This document shows, piece by piece, positions 1 through 11,479 of a stretch of 62,000 bases of DNA. Position 1 is the first letter of the stretch, and the number at the start of each line of letters is the position of its first letter. A program made the translations under genes and the position numbers. The notes beneath the pieces are model-generated. The model worked only from the letters and a program-made list of their open reading frames with translations. It made no database searches and was not told the DNA's origin. Source of the stretch: Cristatella mucedo (taxonomy: Eukaryota > Bryozoa > Phylactolaemata > Cristatellidae); NCBI GenBank assembly GCA_009760855.2, contig WPIO01000059.1, positions 602,501-664,500 on the forward strand, read 5' to 3'.

Positions 1-756
1 GAGCGACCACCAGCGACGGCGAACTCTTCAGCTGCGATCCCGTAACGTAACGTAACGCAACGTCCGCGTACGTCATTCCGATCGGCTGCCTCCACGTCAA
101 GCGCCCAGATCCGTATTAATAGGCCCCCCCGCCCCCCGATATACATAAATACCCGGATGCTTCGGCGTACTTCGGCTGGCTAGAGCCGGCCGAGGCGCGG
201 TTGACGCCATCGTGAGCGTCGCTGGTCCTTCTGTTCGAATAACCTTTTTTTTTGCGCGGAGCACTCGAATTTGCTAGAAAAGTCCCCGGATGGCGTTGCT
301 GGTCGAGGTTTTCCGATCGGCGTCGAGCAGTGTAACGAGCCAGACAGTAGGAGCCGGCGCGTCTCGACTGAAGGCGGTGGCGTGGCTGGCGCACTTCTGG
401 CCACGAGCTGGCGATCGGCGTCGAGCGGCGGTCGTGCTCGAAGGAGAAGGACGTGCAAGGTCAAGGTCTGTCGATCGACAGCGTCATTTGTTTGGCTGCA
501 GAGGCGATTTTAGCCGCAATCGCCCGAACGAAAACCTGCGCGTCCCGAGATTCGAGCACCTGCAGGCCTGCAGGCCAAGATCCCGGATCAAGGGGCGGCT
601 TTGCCCAACTGAACGGGCAGGATGCAGCTCACGAGGATTCGAGGCGGACCCCCTCGAGGAGGACCGCCTGGATAGTCCAGCGAGACATGCACAACATGTC
701 AACCTATCTGAGCGTTGCAGACTGCTGGCGGCTGGCCATTGGACCTAACACTACTA
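1..756. other. No gene recognised
   Basis: Moderately GC-rich sequence with CGTAA repeats near 41-60. Overlapping short frames show no domain or splice-supported structure. Confidence 0.6.
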
Positions 757-1762
757 CTGTTGCTACTACTATTACTAATATTACAATTGATATATTAGAG
801 AACTCAATCTCTTTTAGGCACTTCACATTGCTGCAAAGGAAGCACGATCGAATGGTTAGTGGTAGCATGCTCGACAAACATTAATAATAACGTGATTAGG
901 GGGTAACATGCACAGGGTCAGCATGCAAGTATGGTTAATGACAGCATGCACAGTGTCAGCACACATAAGCACATAGAGGTCGAATCGCACGGACCCACTC
1001 AATGCTGTCATAAAGAGATGCGTTTTGCTTCTTTCTAAATGCAGGCAAGTCAGGAGGTGTCGTCAGGCAGGTCGGGAGTGAGTTCCAGGCTTTGGGAGCA
1101 TACAAACTAAAGGCACGGTCTGCACAGGATTTGGGATTTGTACGAGGTATAGGTAAACCATCAGATACCGAAAAGCAGGTGGTACGATGCTTAGCCTGGT
1201 GGGAGAGTAGATCAGATAGGTAGGCTTGAGCCAAAGAATGAAGAGACCTAAAAGTGAGGGACAAAACCTCGAAGTCAATGCATTGCTTGACTGGAAGCCA
1301 GTGCAGGTCAGCAATAATAATAATAATAATGTACTTCATAAAGCGCCCTCAGAGAACTTAATCTCTTTCTAGGCGCTTTACATTTGCTGCAAAGGAAGCA
1401 AGAAGTTATGAGATGTGGCAACTGCGACGTTAACGACAGACAAGCCTAGCTGCAGAGTTTTGCACCACCAGCAAGCGCCTGATTGCACATGCCGGTAGAC
1501 CAGCAAGCAGTGAGTTACAGAAGTCAAGACGGGATGACACAAATGCATGGGCCAATTTCGATGTGGTTTCCCTGTCTAATCAAGCCCGAATTTTAGCAAT
1601 GTTATGCAGCTGAAAGTAGGCAGACTTGACTGTAGAGCTGATGCGGTCGTCTAACGAAAGTCACTTTGGAATATGACACCTAGATTACGTGCAAATTCAA
1701 CAGAAAATATGCTGGCAGAGCCGATTTTGAGCGTTAGCCTTCCCAAGTTCCTAATCACATTT
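757..1762 (-). mobile_element. LINE family A, 5'-truncated copy with a nested insertion
   Basis: Read on the minus strand it encodes the LINE C-terminus (ADLHWLPVKQCIDFEVLSL, APKAWNSLP) and the family 3' UTR with GACCCTGTGCATG-type blocks. The 3' end (757-800) is decayed. It is split by a second copy of the LINE tail at about 1314-1398, after which homology resumes (TGGCAACTGCGACG). Confidence 0.88.
1314..1398 (-). mobile_element. Nested LINE family A tail inserted in another LINE A
   Basis: About 85 bp made of an AAT run, the hairpin tail (GCGCCCTCAGAGAAC...TCTTTCTAGGCGC) and TTTGCTGCAAAGGAAGC. It sits inside the larger copy, between sequence matching both sides of the uninterrupted copies at 48,600-48,640 and 39,690-39,730. 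Confidence 0.8.
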
Positions 1763-2964
1763 CGTGACAGAAGACAGCGATCGCCAGCTTGCCGGAGCGA
1801 ACCGTCGGTTTTCACGGTAGTCCAAGTCTGGACCAAGAATGCTGGTCACCGGACCTGGTGGCTGTGGGACAAACTCGGCTATCGCGGACTGTTATGTGTA
1901 CCGGCCTTTTGTCGTGTTAGTCCATTTCCTCCGAGCTTTGAGCACGAGCTAGTTTCGTGCAGCGTAGCGGCAAAGCGAGTAGCACGCATTCACTGCTTTC
2001 GCTATTTATACGCTATATTTACGCATTCGCTTCTCGTCCGCTATACGCTATCCGCTATACGCTATATTTACGCATTACGCTTTCGCTTCTCGTCCGCTTC
2101 GGCCATTTGCAGCTGGCGCCTAATGGCAGCCGAAATGGCCCTCTACAAGATGTGACAGGGCAGCGAGAGGGAAATGAAGGTGAAGGTCAATAAAAAGAAC
2201 CGCGTGCATCGCAGAAACAAGGTCACGCCAGCATAACGACCGGAAAAGGTGCTTACATGCTGCTGTGCACATCCCTGCGGAAGGGGAGCAGACTGTGAGA
2301 CTGGCCGCAACTGGGGAAACCGAGGGCATCGACCAATCGCATCGATCTGCAGCCAATTGCCTCTATCTATCCGTCCACTACTACCGATGCAAAGCAAAAG
2401 TATCGTGCTCGTACATGCCCAGCGGTTGCAGAGGTCTCGATGATGCCTTTTCACGGCCACGTGTGCTTATGTGGCACGCTAAAAAACCTGCTGGGATGGC
2501 CCGAGGATCAAACAGCACGAGTCACTCACAATAGAAGGAAGATAAAGGCATCTGCGTATAGATAAGGCATCTGCGAACAGACTAAGTAGCCATCCAGAGG
2601 GTCTTTATTAACCTCTCGCCAGCCCACGATGTCGCGGGCTGGCGGGCAGGCGGGCGGAGGCGCTGACCTTCAGCCTACTGACCCTCTTGACCTTCAGCTG
2701 ATGGCAGCCGGAAAGCTGCTGGCCGAGCGTAGCGTAGCGGCATGCGTAGTAGCGGCCTGTGGCAGCGCTTAAGCCACGCCAGCCGTGCCATCCGTGCTGC
2801 CATCGTGTTCCTGCGATGGCGTCCGAACCGGGGTCGTGCAGCCAGCATGTCCATTGGAAGCAGCCGTCCAGCAGCCCTCTATGGCCAGGAAGCATCAGAG
2901 CCCCACTCTCCAAAAAGGGGTGCAAAGAGGGGGCAAAGAGGTCCTGGTTTGGCCCTGAGGTAAA
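1763..2964. other. No gene recognised; direct repeat
   Basis: Contains an imperfect direct repeat of ACGCTATATTTACGCATT with CGCTTCTCGTCCGCT (about 2010-2043 and 2058-2099). I see nothing else of note. Confidence 0.6.
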
Positions 2965-3065
2965 AGCTAAGTACTAAGCCATTGACAACCTGGGTCGCTG
3001 TGCTCGAGCCCGGCTGCACGTACTGTATGTACGGTGTGTGAATAGAGGCCATATTCTCTCTTTGG
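2965..3065 (+). mobile_element. Decayed SINE type 1
   Basis: GGTCGCTGTGCTCGAGCCCG followed by GTGTGTGAATAGAGGCCATA resembles the box B plus tail of the better copies. Confidence 0.5.
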
Positions 3066-3301
3066 TTACTATGCAGAGTATTTTATTTTGATTTCTCTTT
3101 GATCAAAGGAAAGGTGGGAAGACAGAAAAGGCAGGGATAGAGAGTACGAATGTTGTAGACTTCAACCGGCTGCTAATTGCACAGAGACAAGGCAGATTCT
3201 AATGATTATGATAATGATTATGCTTAATGATGTGCCTAGTGGTGCTCCAATGACAATCACCTGCAGCCTTTGCACCTTCTGAAGCTACGGTGGCCTCCTC
3301 T

Positions 3302-3435
3302 TCCCACTGCCACTCCCACCTTCCACTGCCACTCCCACCTCCCACTGCCACTCCCACCTCCCACTGCCACTCCCACCTCCCACTGCCACTCCCACCTCCC
3401 ACTGCCACTCCCACCTCCCACTGCCACTCCCACAT
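3302..3435. repeat. 19-bp minisatellite, about 7 copies
   Basis: Tandem CCCACTGCCACTCCCACCT. It creates open frames on both strands (Pro/Thr/His- and Gly/Val-rich) that are not genes. Confidence 0.93.
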
Positions 3436-4028
3436 CCACCTACCCCTGACCACGGTGCCTGACAGCCAAGGCCAACCAGCCGGGTGAGTCTTACCGCCCA
3501 TACATAGATACAGTACGTTAAGTCAAACGCACTGTATCCATCGCACTCATTTCTTAATGTAGTAACAAAACCGACTGTCATGCAACAATGCTCGTGCTTT
3601 TTGATGGAGATTCGGTCAATGAGCAAGCCAACTGCAAACGCATAGCCGGTACTGACAGCTGGGTGCCCATAGAGGTCAGTGAAGCTAAGAAGTGAGGACA
3701 CAGGAACGAAAGTCGCTGTAAGAGCAGGTGCTGGGGTAAGATGATATTAAGACCAGATCCGCAAGCATCTGCAGGGAAGCGGTTTTTTCCGCAGGGCGGA
3801 AGAGTGAGCTGCTGCAGCCAGCGGTGACAGGTGCCCGTTCGCACGAGAGTCATCAACCGTTCGAGGCGTGTTAGTGAAACTGGCCTCCTCCAAGATGCCG
3901 ACTTCCACTTTCGATAGATTTTGTCTTCACCTTTCTTAGCTGCTCCCTCCTCTCTCATCTCTCTTCCTTGTCTCTCATCCTACGAATGTGCAGGCTTGTA
4001 CTCTCTCTTATAGATAAATCTCTTATCG

Positions 4029-4149
4029 ATATATATATATATATATATATATTGTGCAGGTACACATGCAGTCTATAACCCATGTGTATGTACCTGTATA
4101 CTACAGGTAGATACACGTTTATATATATATATATATATGTACCTGCACA
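4029..4149. repeat. AT microsatellites arranged as an inverted repeat
   Basis: An AT run then TGTGCAGGTACA (4053-4064), and an AT run then TGTACCTGCACA (4138-4149), face each other. Confidence 0.75.
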
Positions 4150-5786
4150 CCTATGTACTCATGCATGTGCTGGGTACAAGTACAGACTTGTCCGAGCGGG
4201 TATGCCATGTTCATATTGTACCATTGTTTCCTTATCCACCTCTTCTGACTCTTTTAAAAGTCGTACCTGATGCCTTTTGAAGTCGTACCTTTTTGAAGTA
4301 TTTTCTCAGAGAACACGAACCTTTGTTTCTTTCAATTTTCCTTTCTTCAGCGACTTCTTTTCTCAATTGATCAGTCTGCTTCATGCAGTGGCAGCCAACC
4401 GAGGACAAGGAGGACAACTCGAGTCATCGAGCCAACAAAGCTGGCTTTAACCAGCCTCCCCCCCCCCGGTGCTGCTAAAGTTGTACTTCAGACTGGTCGT
4501 GTGCCGGGCTTTCGGCATCATTGGGGCTTGCGTCTCGGCCCTTGTATGACAGCATCACTGGTTTCCTGCTCACGCTCGGTGCATCCCTCTCAAAAACAAC
4601 TCACGTCGCGTTCGGCGACCGTCGCTCCGTCGCTCCGTCGCTCCGACGGCCCGTCAGTCATCGGCCATCGGCCATCGGCCATCGGCCATCAGCACATCTC
4701 ACAGCAGCAGCCACGAGCCCAACGATACTAGGCCGACGCACCAGCAACCCATCCGGCTGATGTGCCGTACCAATACCCAAGGTGGGTGGCGGAAGCAGGT
4801 GGCTGCGACAGTCTTCACTCACCGCGATTCGAATGCTGAAGATGCTCTCCATCCCAGCGTCAGTCCTGCCAATGGCAGCTTGCCGTCTGCTGCACTGCAG
4901 GTAGGCAGCAGACGGCTTCCGAGCCGAGGGGTCTCGATCGCGTAGTGTAGTGGCAGCAGCTAACCCCTAACCTCCGGCAGAGAAGGCAGGGCTTTCTCCG
5001 AGGAGCAGCAGAGCTGTCAGAACCTTCTCGGCGGCGGCGGCAGCTGCTGGAGGCGAAAGCTTTCACTACGAACGGCGCGGCTCGGAGGAGGAGGCAGGGG
5101 CCAGTGAGGCTGCCTCAGCAGCAGCAGCAGCCGACTGCAGCCAAGCCAAGCAGTGCCGGCTGCTGTCGGCACTCCTGATTGGCTCGGCTCGGAGCCGATG
5201 GAAATGCGCTGGCCTTCTTTGTTTGACTAATCAATGCCACTCCTCCCCAGTATCGGTTTGGCATCTCTCCTGTGCTTCCCGTCGTCCCTCGAGTGCTCTC
5301 AGCTTGGGGTCACGGCCACTGGCCAGCCGAGCTGGACGCTGCTCGTCGTGCAGCGCCGGCTCCGACAATGCCGGCTGGGCGAGCAGCTGCCGTGCAGTAG
5401 AACAAACATGCAGAGTCGCGACCCGAAGCCGACCCGGTGGGGGGGGAGGGAGGGAAGGGGTACCTGCCTTACAGGTGCCCGGTACCGGGAGAGCCAGGTC
5501 CGAGTCCCAACGACCGAGAGAGCCAATGCTTAGAGCACCGAGGAGGAGGATAGTGGAGAGGTGCTGAGGCATTGGTGAGCACTCAGATTGGATGGATACT
5601 TGTTTTTTTTATGATGCTCACCTCCGTTAGCTACAGCTTTGGTCCCAGTTCAACTATCGAGAGACCGTCGAGACCTCAATCGACGCCCCCTTTGTCGAAG
5701 GCAAACACTGGCGCTGCCGTTGGGGCTCGTCGTTTTCAACTGCGAAAGTTGTGGGCTCCCTTGGCTCAGCTTTAACTTAGCCAGCT

Positions 5787-5931
5787 CCCTCCCTCCCTCC
5801 CTCCCTCCCTCTCTCCCTAACTCCCTCCCTCCCTCTCTCCCTCCCTCCCTCCCTCCCTCTCTCCCTCCCTCCCTCTCTCCCTCCCTCCCTCCCTACCTCC
5901 CTCCCTCCCTCCCTCCCTCCCTCCCTCCCTC
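5787..5931. repeat. CCCT/CCTC microsatellite
   Basis: About 145 bp of CCCT units with scattered CT and CTAA variants. Confidence 0.95.
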
Positions 5932-7094
5932 TACCCTGACCGATTTCAGTGAGAGCAGCAGCATCAGCTCCAACCCGTGTTCGGCCATGATTTATTGTGG
6001 CACAGAAATTGATCGATCGCTTCCGGTTTCGACCTGAGGGCTTAACAGGAGTGATTGAGCAACACTCGAACGGTCATCCGATCATTCGGTGGCTGCCAGG
6101 CTGGCTGTTCTAACCGCAACTCGAGAGCCGAAGCACATCAGCTGCTTTCCAACGCTGTACTCAAGTAGCAGCAGCAGCAGCTCGGTCTGGAGGTGCTCGC
6201 TCGGTCGGTGAGAGGCAGCCTTAAGTTGGTGCCGGGCAGACCAACAAGCCTGCATATAGCTGCGTATAGCTACGTGTCTTTAGGCCTCGAACCAGTCTCG
6301 CAGCACATCATCTTCATTGAGGCAATTCAAGCATTAGTGTAATACGCACACGTAAGGAACAAGACACACGATGTGCAGTGTATCTACTAGCCACAATGGT
6401 TGCAGCTACTGCAACCGAATCTTCCGAGTGTGAGTCCTACATTATTTCTTTGTACCTTGCTAAGCGCTTCGCCACCGGCTTAGAATAAGAATCTCAGACT
6501 CTTGGCCGTGGCCGTAGCGAACCATCGGCTGGTGGCCTGCGAAGGGACGAATCACTCGAACGCCAAAGGTCAGCTGGCTAAGATGCAGGAGGCGAGTTCT
6601 GCCGCTGCTCAGCCTCGCCACCGCAGCAGCGTTCTGGCAGCAGCGTCCTTTCGACCGAGCGCGAACGCTCTGCTAAGGTGGAAGGCACGAGGAAGCCGAA
6701 GGGGAGAAAAGACGCGATCGCAATTCGGCTCCGCCTGCTCGGCCTGGCCGTGTCTGAGGAGGCATGTCAGAGCTAATTCGATCTCAAAGGGCAAAGCCGC
6801 ATAGGCATGTTAGGAAAGGTCGAGCGACCTCGTAGCTGGCTGACGCCAACTGGTTTCTCTGCGCCATCCCAAAGTGGCACTCAGTGATGCACTCCAGCTG
6901 GCACTGTCTGGCTGCGAGCCAAGCATCTGGTCGATAGTCAGAGAGCCAATCAGATCGGCCCAATCGGTCCAATACTAAAGTGGCCGAGCACATAGCCCAT
7001 AATTGGACAGGAGGCCTTGCATAGAATACAAAGATGGGCGCTCAAGTGTGCTCTGCTTGTGAACTACTAGCATGACCGAGGCACCGCCGAGCTG

Positions 7095-7232
7095 GTTTGG
7101 TCTAGCGGTTAAGGTGCTCGCCCGGACCAAGGTCTGACTGAGGTCGTGGGCTCGAGCCCCGTGGCATATGTGAAGCGCCTGAATAGAGATCAAGTTCTCC
7201 TGGGGCGCTATATAAATGAATTATATTATTAT
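7095..7232 (+). mobile_element. tRNA-headed SINE (type 1)
   Basis: Box A-like TGGTCTAGCGGTTAAGGTGC and box B GGGCTCGAGCCCC are followed by GTGAAGCGCCTGAATAGAG and GGGGCGCTATATAAATGAA, a 3' end like that of LINE A. Not a functional tRNA gene, as it has no tRNA 3' half or acceptor stem. Confidence 0.87.
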
Positions 7233-7828
7233 ATTATCTTTTGTTCACTCACATTTGGTAAGTCATCGTCGTCGGTATTAAGTTTTAAAACCTCCGACGT
7301 TTTCCTCTGCGACTCTGCACAGTTGCAGCTCAGCTGGTAGAGCTTAAGAGAGGCTAGCAAGTTTCGACAAACCTAGAAAGGGCATCAGTGAAATACAGTC
7401 AGAACGAATGAAGTGCCAAGGTGGTTGCCGACAACAGTGAGCAGGACAAACGAAACGAGAACTGAGCTGTGCACATTGCAGCTGGTCATTCAGCTTACGC
7501 CGCCGGAGTCTGAGGCCAGTGAGGGCAGACACTCGAATCAGATACAAACAGAGTGCGGCCTGTGAGGGCGGACACTCGAATCAGATACAAACAAGACACT
7601 GAATTACCGAGCTGTGCTTTATGGGCACGGCTGAACATACAATAGATTCACCCATACAATACAACATACAATAGATTCACCCACTGCTTTCGTGCTGCAC
7701 CAGCAGGGTTATAGACGAGAGTCAGTTTACACATGCAAATAGAATAGTCAAAGTTCAGGAAGAATTCGAGGCACAAAGTGATTGTTTAGTCACAGCATTG
7801 TACCTCTGTCTGCCTGCCTGCCTGTCTG

Positions 7829-7832
<4 letters not shown>

Positions 7833-7921
<89 letters not shown>
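7833..7921. repeat. CT microsatellite
   Basis: About 88 bp of pure CT. Confidence 0.97.
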
Positions 7922-7924
<3 letters not shown>

Positions 7925-9488
7925 ACTTAGTACCTTGAATTTCCAGTGCCGTCGCAGTTTCTCGCCGACTGACAGGTGCTGGGACTCAGGTAAAGTCTTC
8001 TAGTGGTCTGCCGTATTATAAAGAAGAGAAGCATGCGCTACTATCCGAAACCCCCTGAAAGCCATGAGGCTTAATTGGTTCTTAAACTGGCTAGTTTGCT
8101 AAAGAGCATCCAAAACTAGGTGGGGCGCATTGTGCAAGTGGAACCGAATTCATCTCAGGCAGCAAGGAACTTGAGAGGCATAATTCATTCGGGCAATAGT
8201 CGAGGCAGGGATTGGTAATGAGATGGCAACGATGAGGTATTTCGAGAGAAGTGCTAGAACCAGCAGTGGGCATGCTGATTGCATTGCTGTTCGAGATTAA
8301 TGGCCAATGTGAGACCAATATAACAATCGGCTCAACTTCAGTCAAGTTGTTTGCAATCTCCCGCAGAGAAGCACTTCTGAAACGATTTCGGACGAGTCGT
8401 ATCACTAATCCCGCTAATTCACTAATCCTTTAATTCACTAATCCCTCTAATTCACTAATCCATCTTTCGGCACCGTGTAGTGTATACATTACCATGAGCC
8501 TGTTCGAGACCAACAACAGCTGTTGAGAAGCCTATGCATGAGTGATGGCTGGGAAAGGCCAAGAAGTGAGGATAGCAATACAACGAGACGAGACGCCAGT
8601 GCAGTTTCTCGGATAGATTAGCACATTGGAATTGGCCCTGGGGCAGTAACTAATATTCTCACGCACACAAAACAATCCCTTCTCAGCATTACCCATTGCT
8701 GCCAAGCAATTAGCAAAACCGATGCTCTTACCCCCGAGGCAGAATGCTTAAAAGCCCTCATTTCAGTCGGTTCGTTCTACTTAATTTTGTGCTAAGCAGG
8801 CGCTCAAAATAGCTGGCCGCAATGAGCCGTATCCTGAACTGGACTCGTACAGCTGCAGCAGCAGCAGCAGCAGTGGCAACAATCGTGTGACGTCACCTGA
8901 CAACTGCCTGTATATGGCTCCTGCTGCATATGCATATACATTCTGGTGCTTGCACATCCTGCATATACATCCTGGTGCATAGCGACCAGGAGGCTGCAGC
9001 TTTCTGGTCGCTATGCACCAGCCGACGTCGGAGCCCTCTTCAGATTGGTCACCCCAGCGTGCCAACGGGCAAGCAATCGAGCTCTGCGACAAGGCAGAGA
9101 CTCTGAGCAGCCGATGTTCCTTGCATTTGTGAAGGCAGTGCGTCTGTCGGGAAACCGCGTGGCCAACCGATTGTGTGTGTGGCATCGGTGCCACGCTGCC
9201 GAGTTAGAAGCCCATTCTGAGAAGGTTGTGGTCTCCTGGGTTAGGAGCAGGTGTGGCCATGAAAAAAAAGAATGAAGTATGATGAGTATAGCAGAAGATG
9301 AGATAGAAGGTGAGTAGATCGGTAGATCGGTAAATCAGAAGATGAGTAGTTAGTGCATTAGTGCATCTGACGAGCACTGAGCAGTTTTAGCCAGTCCACG
9401 GTGTACTAAGCCAGTCCAAGTAGCAGTACGGCTGTCTTCCGATGGTCCACATTCTAGCAGGTGCGATCCCTTTCGAGTGTGGCATTTA

Positions 9489-9489
<1 letters not shown>

Positions 9490-9541
<52 letters not shown>
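9490..9541. repeat. GT microsatellite
   Basis: About 25 pure TG units. Confidence 0.97.
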
Positions 9542-9542
<1 letters not shown>

Positions 9543-9829
9543 TTTACTTGGAATTCGGGCACAGATCACCCTTGTGCCTCGAGCACACCTCACACTGGGC
9601 TGCAGATGCCGTGCCCTTTGACGCCGTCTGCTGGGCACGAGCTCGGAGTCAGATTCGTGTCGATCAACAATCGGCCACGAGGAAATCAGATCTCTGCTTT
9701 CGGCCCGACTTGCTGCTCCCGGAGCTAGGCCAACGAATGCTGGCGTTCGGTGGGGAGTGAGTGTGACGTCGATTGCGTCGAACCGACATCCATTCTGCCC
9801 CCAGGCGTCCCTTCCCGCCCCCCCCGACG

Positions 9830-9961
9830 GAAGCGCAGCTAAGAGCAGCCTTCTTGTTGTACGTACGAGGAGGCTTCCATTCAGAGACACGCCCCGGAAG
9901 CGCAGCTAAGAGCAGCTTTCTTGTCGTACGCGAGGAGGCTTCCATTCAGAGACACGCCCCG
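9830..9961. repeat. Tandem duplication of about 66 bp
   Basis: GAAGCGCAGCTAAGAGCAGC through CATTCAGAGACACGCCCC occurs at 9830-9895 and again at 9897-9960 with a few differences. Confidence 0.9.
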
Positions 9962-10789
9962 CTGCTGCTGTGATGCTATTGATGTTCTCTCGCTTGCGAC
10001 TACTCGTGCCCCACAAGTCGGGTCCAAGCTCGGCAAGCACATCCTTTGCTTGAGGGCTGCTAGCTTGCATGCACGCCCTTCACCTTCGCCCCTGCCCCGT
10101 TGCTGCTGCCGCTGCTGCCGCTGCTGCCGCTGCTGCCGCTGCCGGCACTCCGAAGCAGACGCTCATTTACTTTGGGGTTAGGATGGGCAGCCACACAGGG
10201 CCCAAGCGCTTCCTCTCTGGGGCTCCACCGACTACGCCACAGTGCGCCTGTGCTGCTGCTGCTGCCTCATGCTCTGCTGAGCTTTGCGCTGTGTGTGCCG
10301 CTATGCTGTGTCTGCTCAGCCGGCGTCTGTGCGTATGCGGAAGCAGAGCAACAATCGTCCCTCACGCGTGATTTGCTTTCCAAAGACGAACGGAACATTG
10401 CACCAAGTGGAGACAGCTGTCACGGTATCAGCGGCGGGCGTCTGAATGGCGCAGATGAGGAACAGAGATAGCTGCGACAAGAAGTTTCTCGGAAGCTGCT
10501 GCACCACCCGACCTGATGATCTAAATTGCCTGCCATGTAGCGATTCTCTGCGCGACATAGGCCTTGGGCAACGGCAGGGCGCAGCAGCAGCAGCACTAGC
10601 AGCAGCTTGAGTAGCAGTCGAAAAGCAGCAGCTTGAACAGCAGCAAGTGGGCTGAGTGAAGGCTGTATGTGTAGCAGACTCACTGCTAGCGATCAGGGCG
10701 ACTGCAGCCGGACAGGCCTGAAGTGTAGCTAGCCAAACGACATGCACAGGACACGCGAAACAGAATTTTTTTAGCCAATAGCATCCTCG

Positions 10790-10925
10790 TCCGTACAGCG
10801 ACAGAAGAGCTGCAATGGGCAAGATAAGATCGCCCAATGCAGGATTCGAACCCACGACCTCAGTCGTAAAGAGCGAGCACCTCACTTCCTATGCTATCAC
10901 GACCCTGAAGCGATCAACGAGGCTG
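10790..10925 (-). mobile_element. tRNA-headed SINE (type 2)
   Basis: Minus strand: box A region AAGTGAGGTGCTCGCTC, box B GGGTTCGAATCCTGC, then ATTGGGCGATCTTATC. The 3' part differs from type 1. Confidence 0.75.
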
Positions 10926-11479
10926 CTAGAATCGAAAATGGCTAGTATAGAGCTGGCGCTCGTGAACCACAGCCAATTACTGCAAGTGCAGCTGGCAACT
11001 CATAGCAAAGCAGCATGGCAATCGCTGAAATCACGACAATGATGCTATTCGGTCGCAAGTTGTTTTTTAACGGATGCAGATCCTTCAGGTCACCGGATGA
11101 GCCGTAAAGACCTCAGGGTCCCAGCAACTTTTACCGAAATAAGGACCCTCCTCCAGGGGATTCTTCAAAAAGGGTAGCTCTCGGATTAAGCCAAGCGGAT
11201 CGAGTGCTGACCTTTCCGGACGCAGCAAATCGAGCAAAGGTGAATGCTCTGTCGGGCGGCCAAGCCATCCACCAGGGCCAAGCCACCTGACGTGCCCCTT
11301 CAGGTCGGCCCAAGGGGTCGGGGGGGGGGAGGAGGTAGAGTCTGCTGGCCCCCCACCCGACTTGTGCGCGTGACCACGAGTGCACGGTCTACGTAGGACT
11401 ACTGAGCATAGCTGAGTCAAAAGGTCGGCCGACCGACCGGCAGCAGTCAGCTCGTGCGCCACCACGCCCCACTGCTTAC

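Larger units (their letters stand above)
3436..7094. other. No gene recognised; repeats and a hairpin
   Basis: Holds the AT inverted repeat, short GTCGCTCC and GGCCATC repeats (4,618-4,690), the hairpin at 4,882-4,916 and the CCCT array. Small frames here overlap one another and lack motifs. Confidence 0.6.
7233..10789. other. No gene recognised; repeats
   Basis: Contains a 43-bp-spaced duplication (7,519-7,600), ACATACAATAGATTCACCCA twice (7,632-7,684), a CACTAATCC tandem repeat (8,402-8,463), a perfect inverted repeat (8,972-9,021), the GT array, the 66-bp duplication and GCTGCC runs. Confidence 0.6.

Noticed and set aside
7095-7168. Possible tRNA gene
   Set aside because: Box A and box B are present, but there is no acceptor stem or tRNA 3' half, and the unit continues into a SINE tail. 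The same head recurs in at least seven other places.
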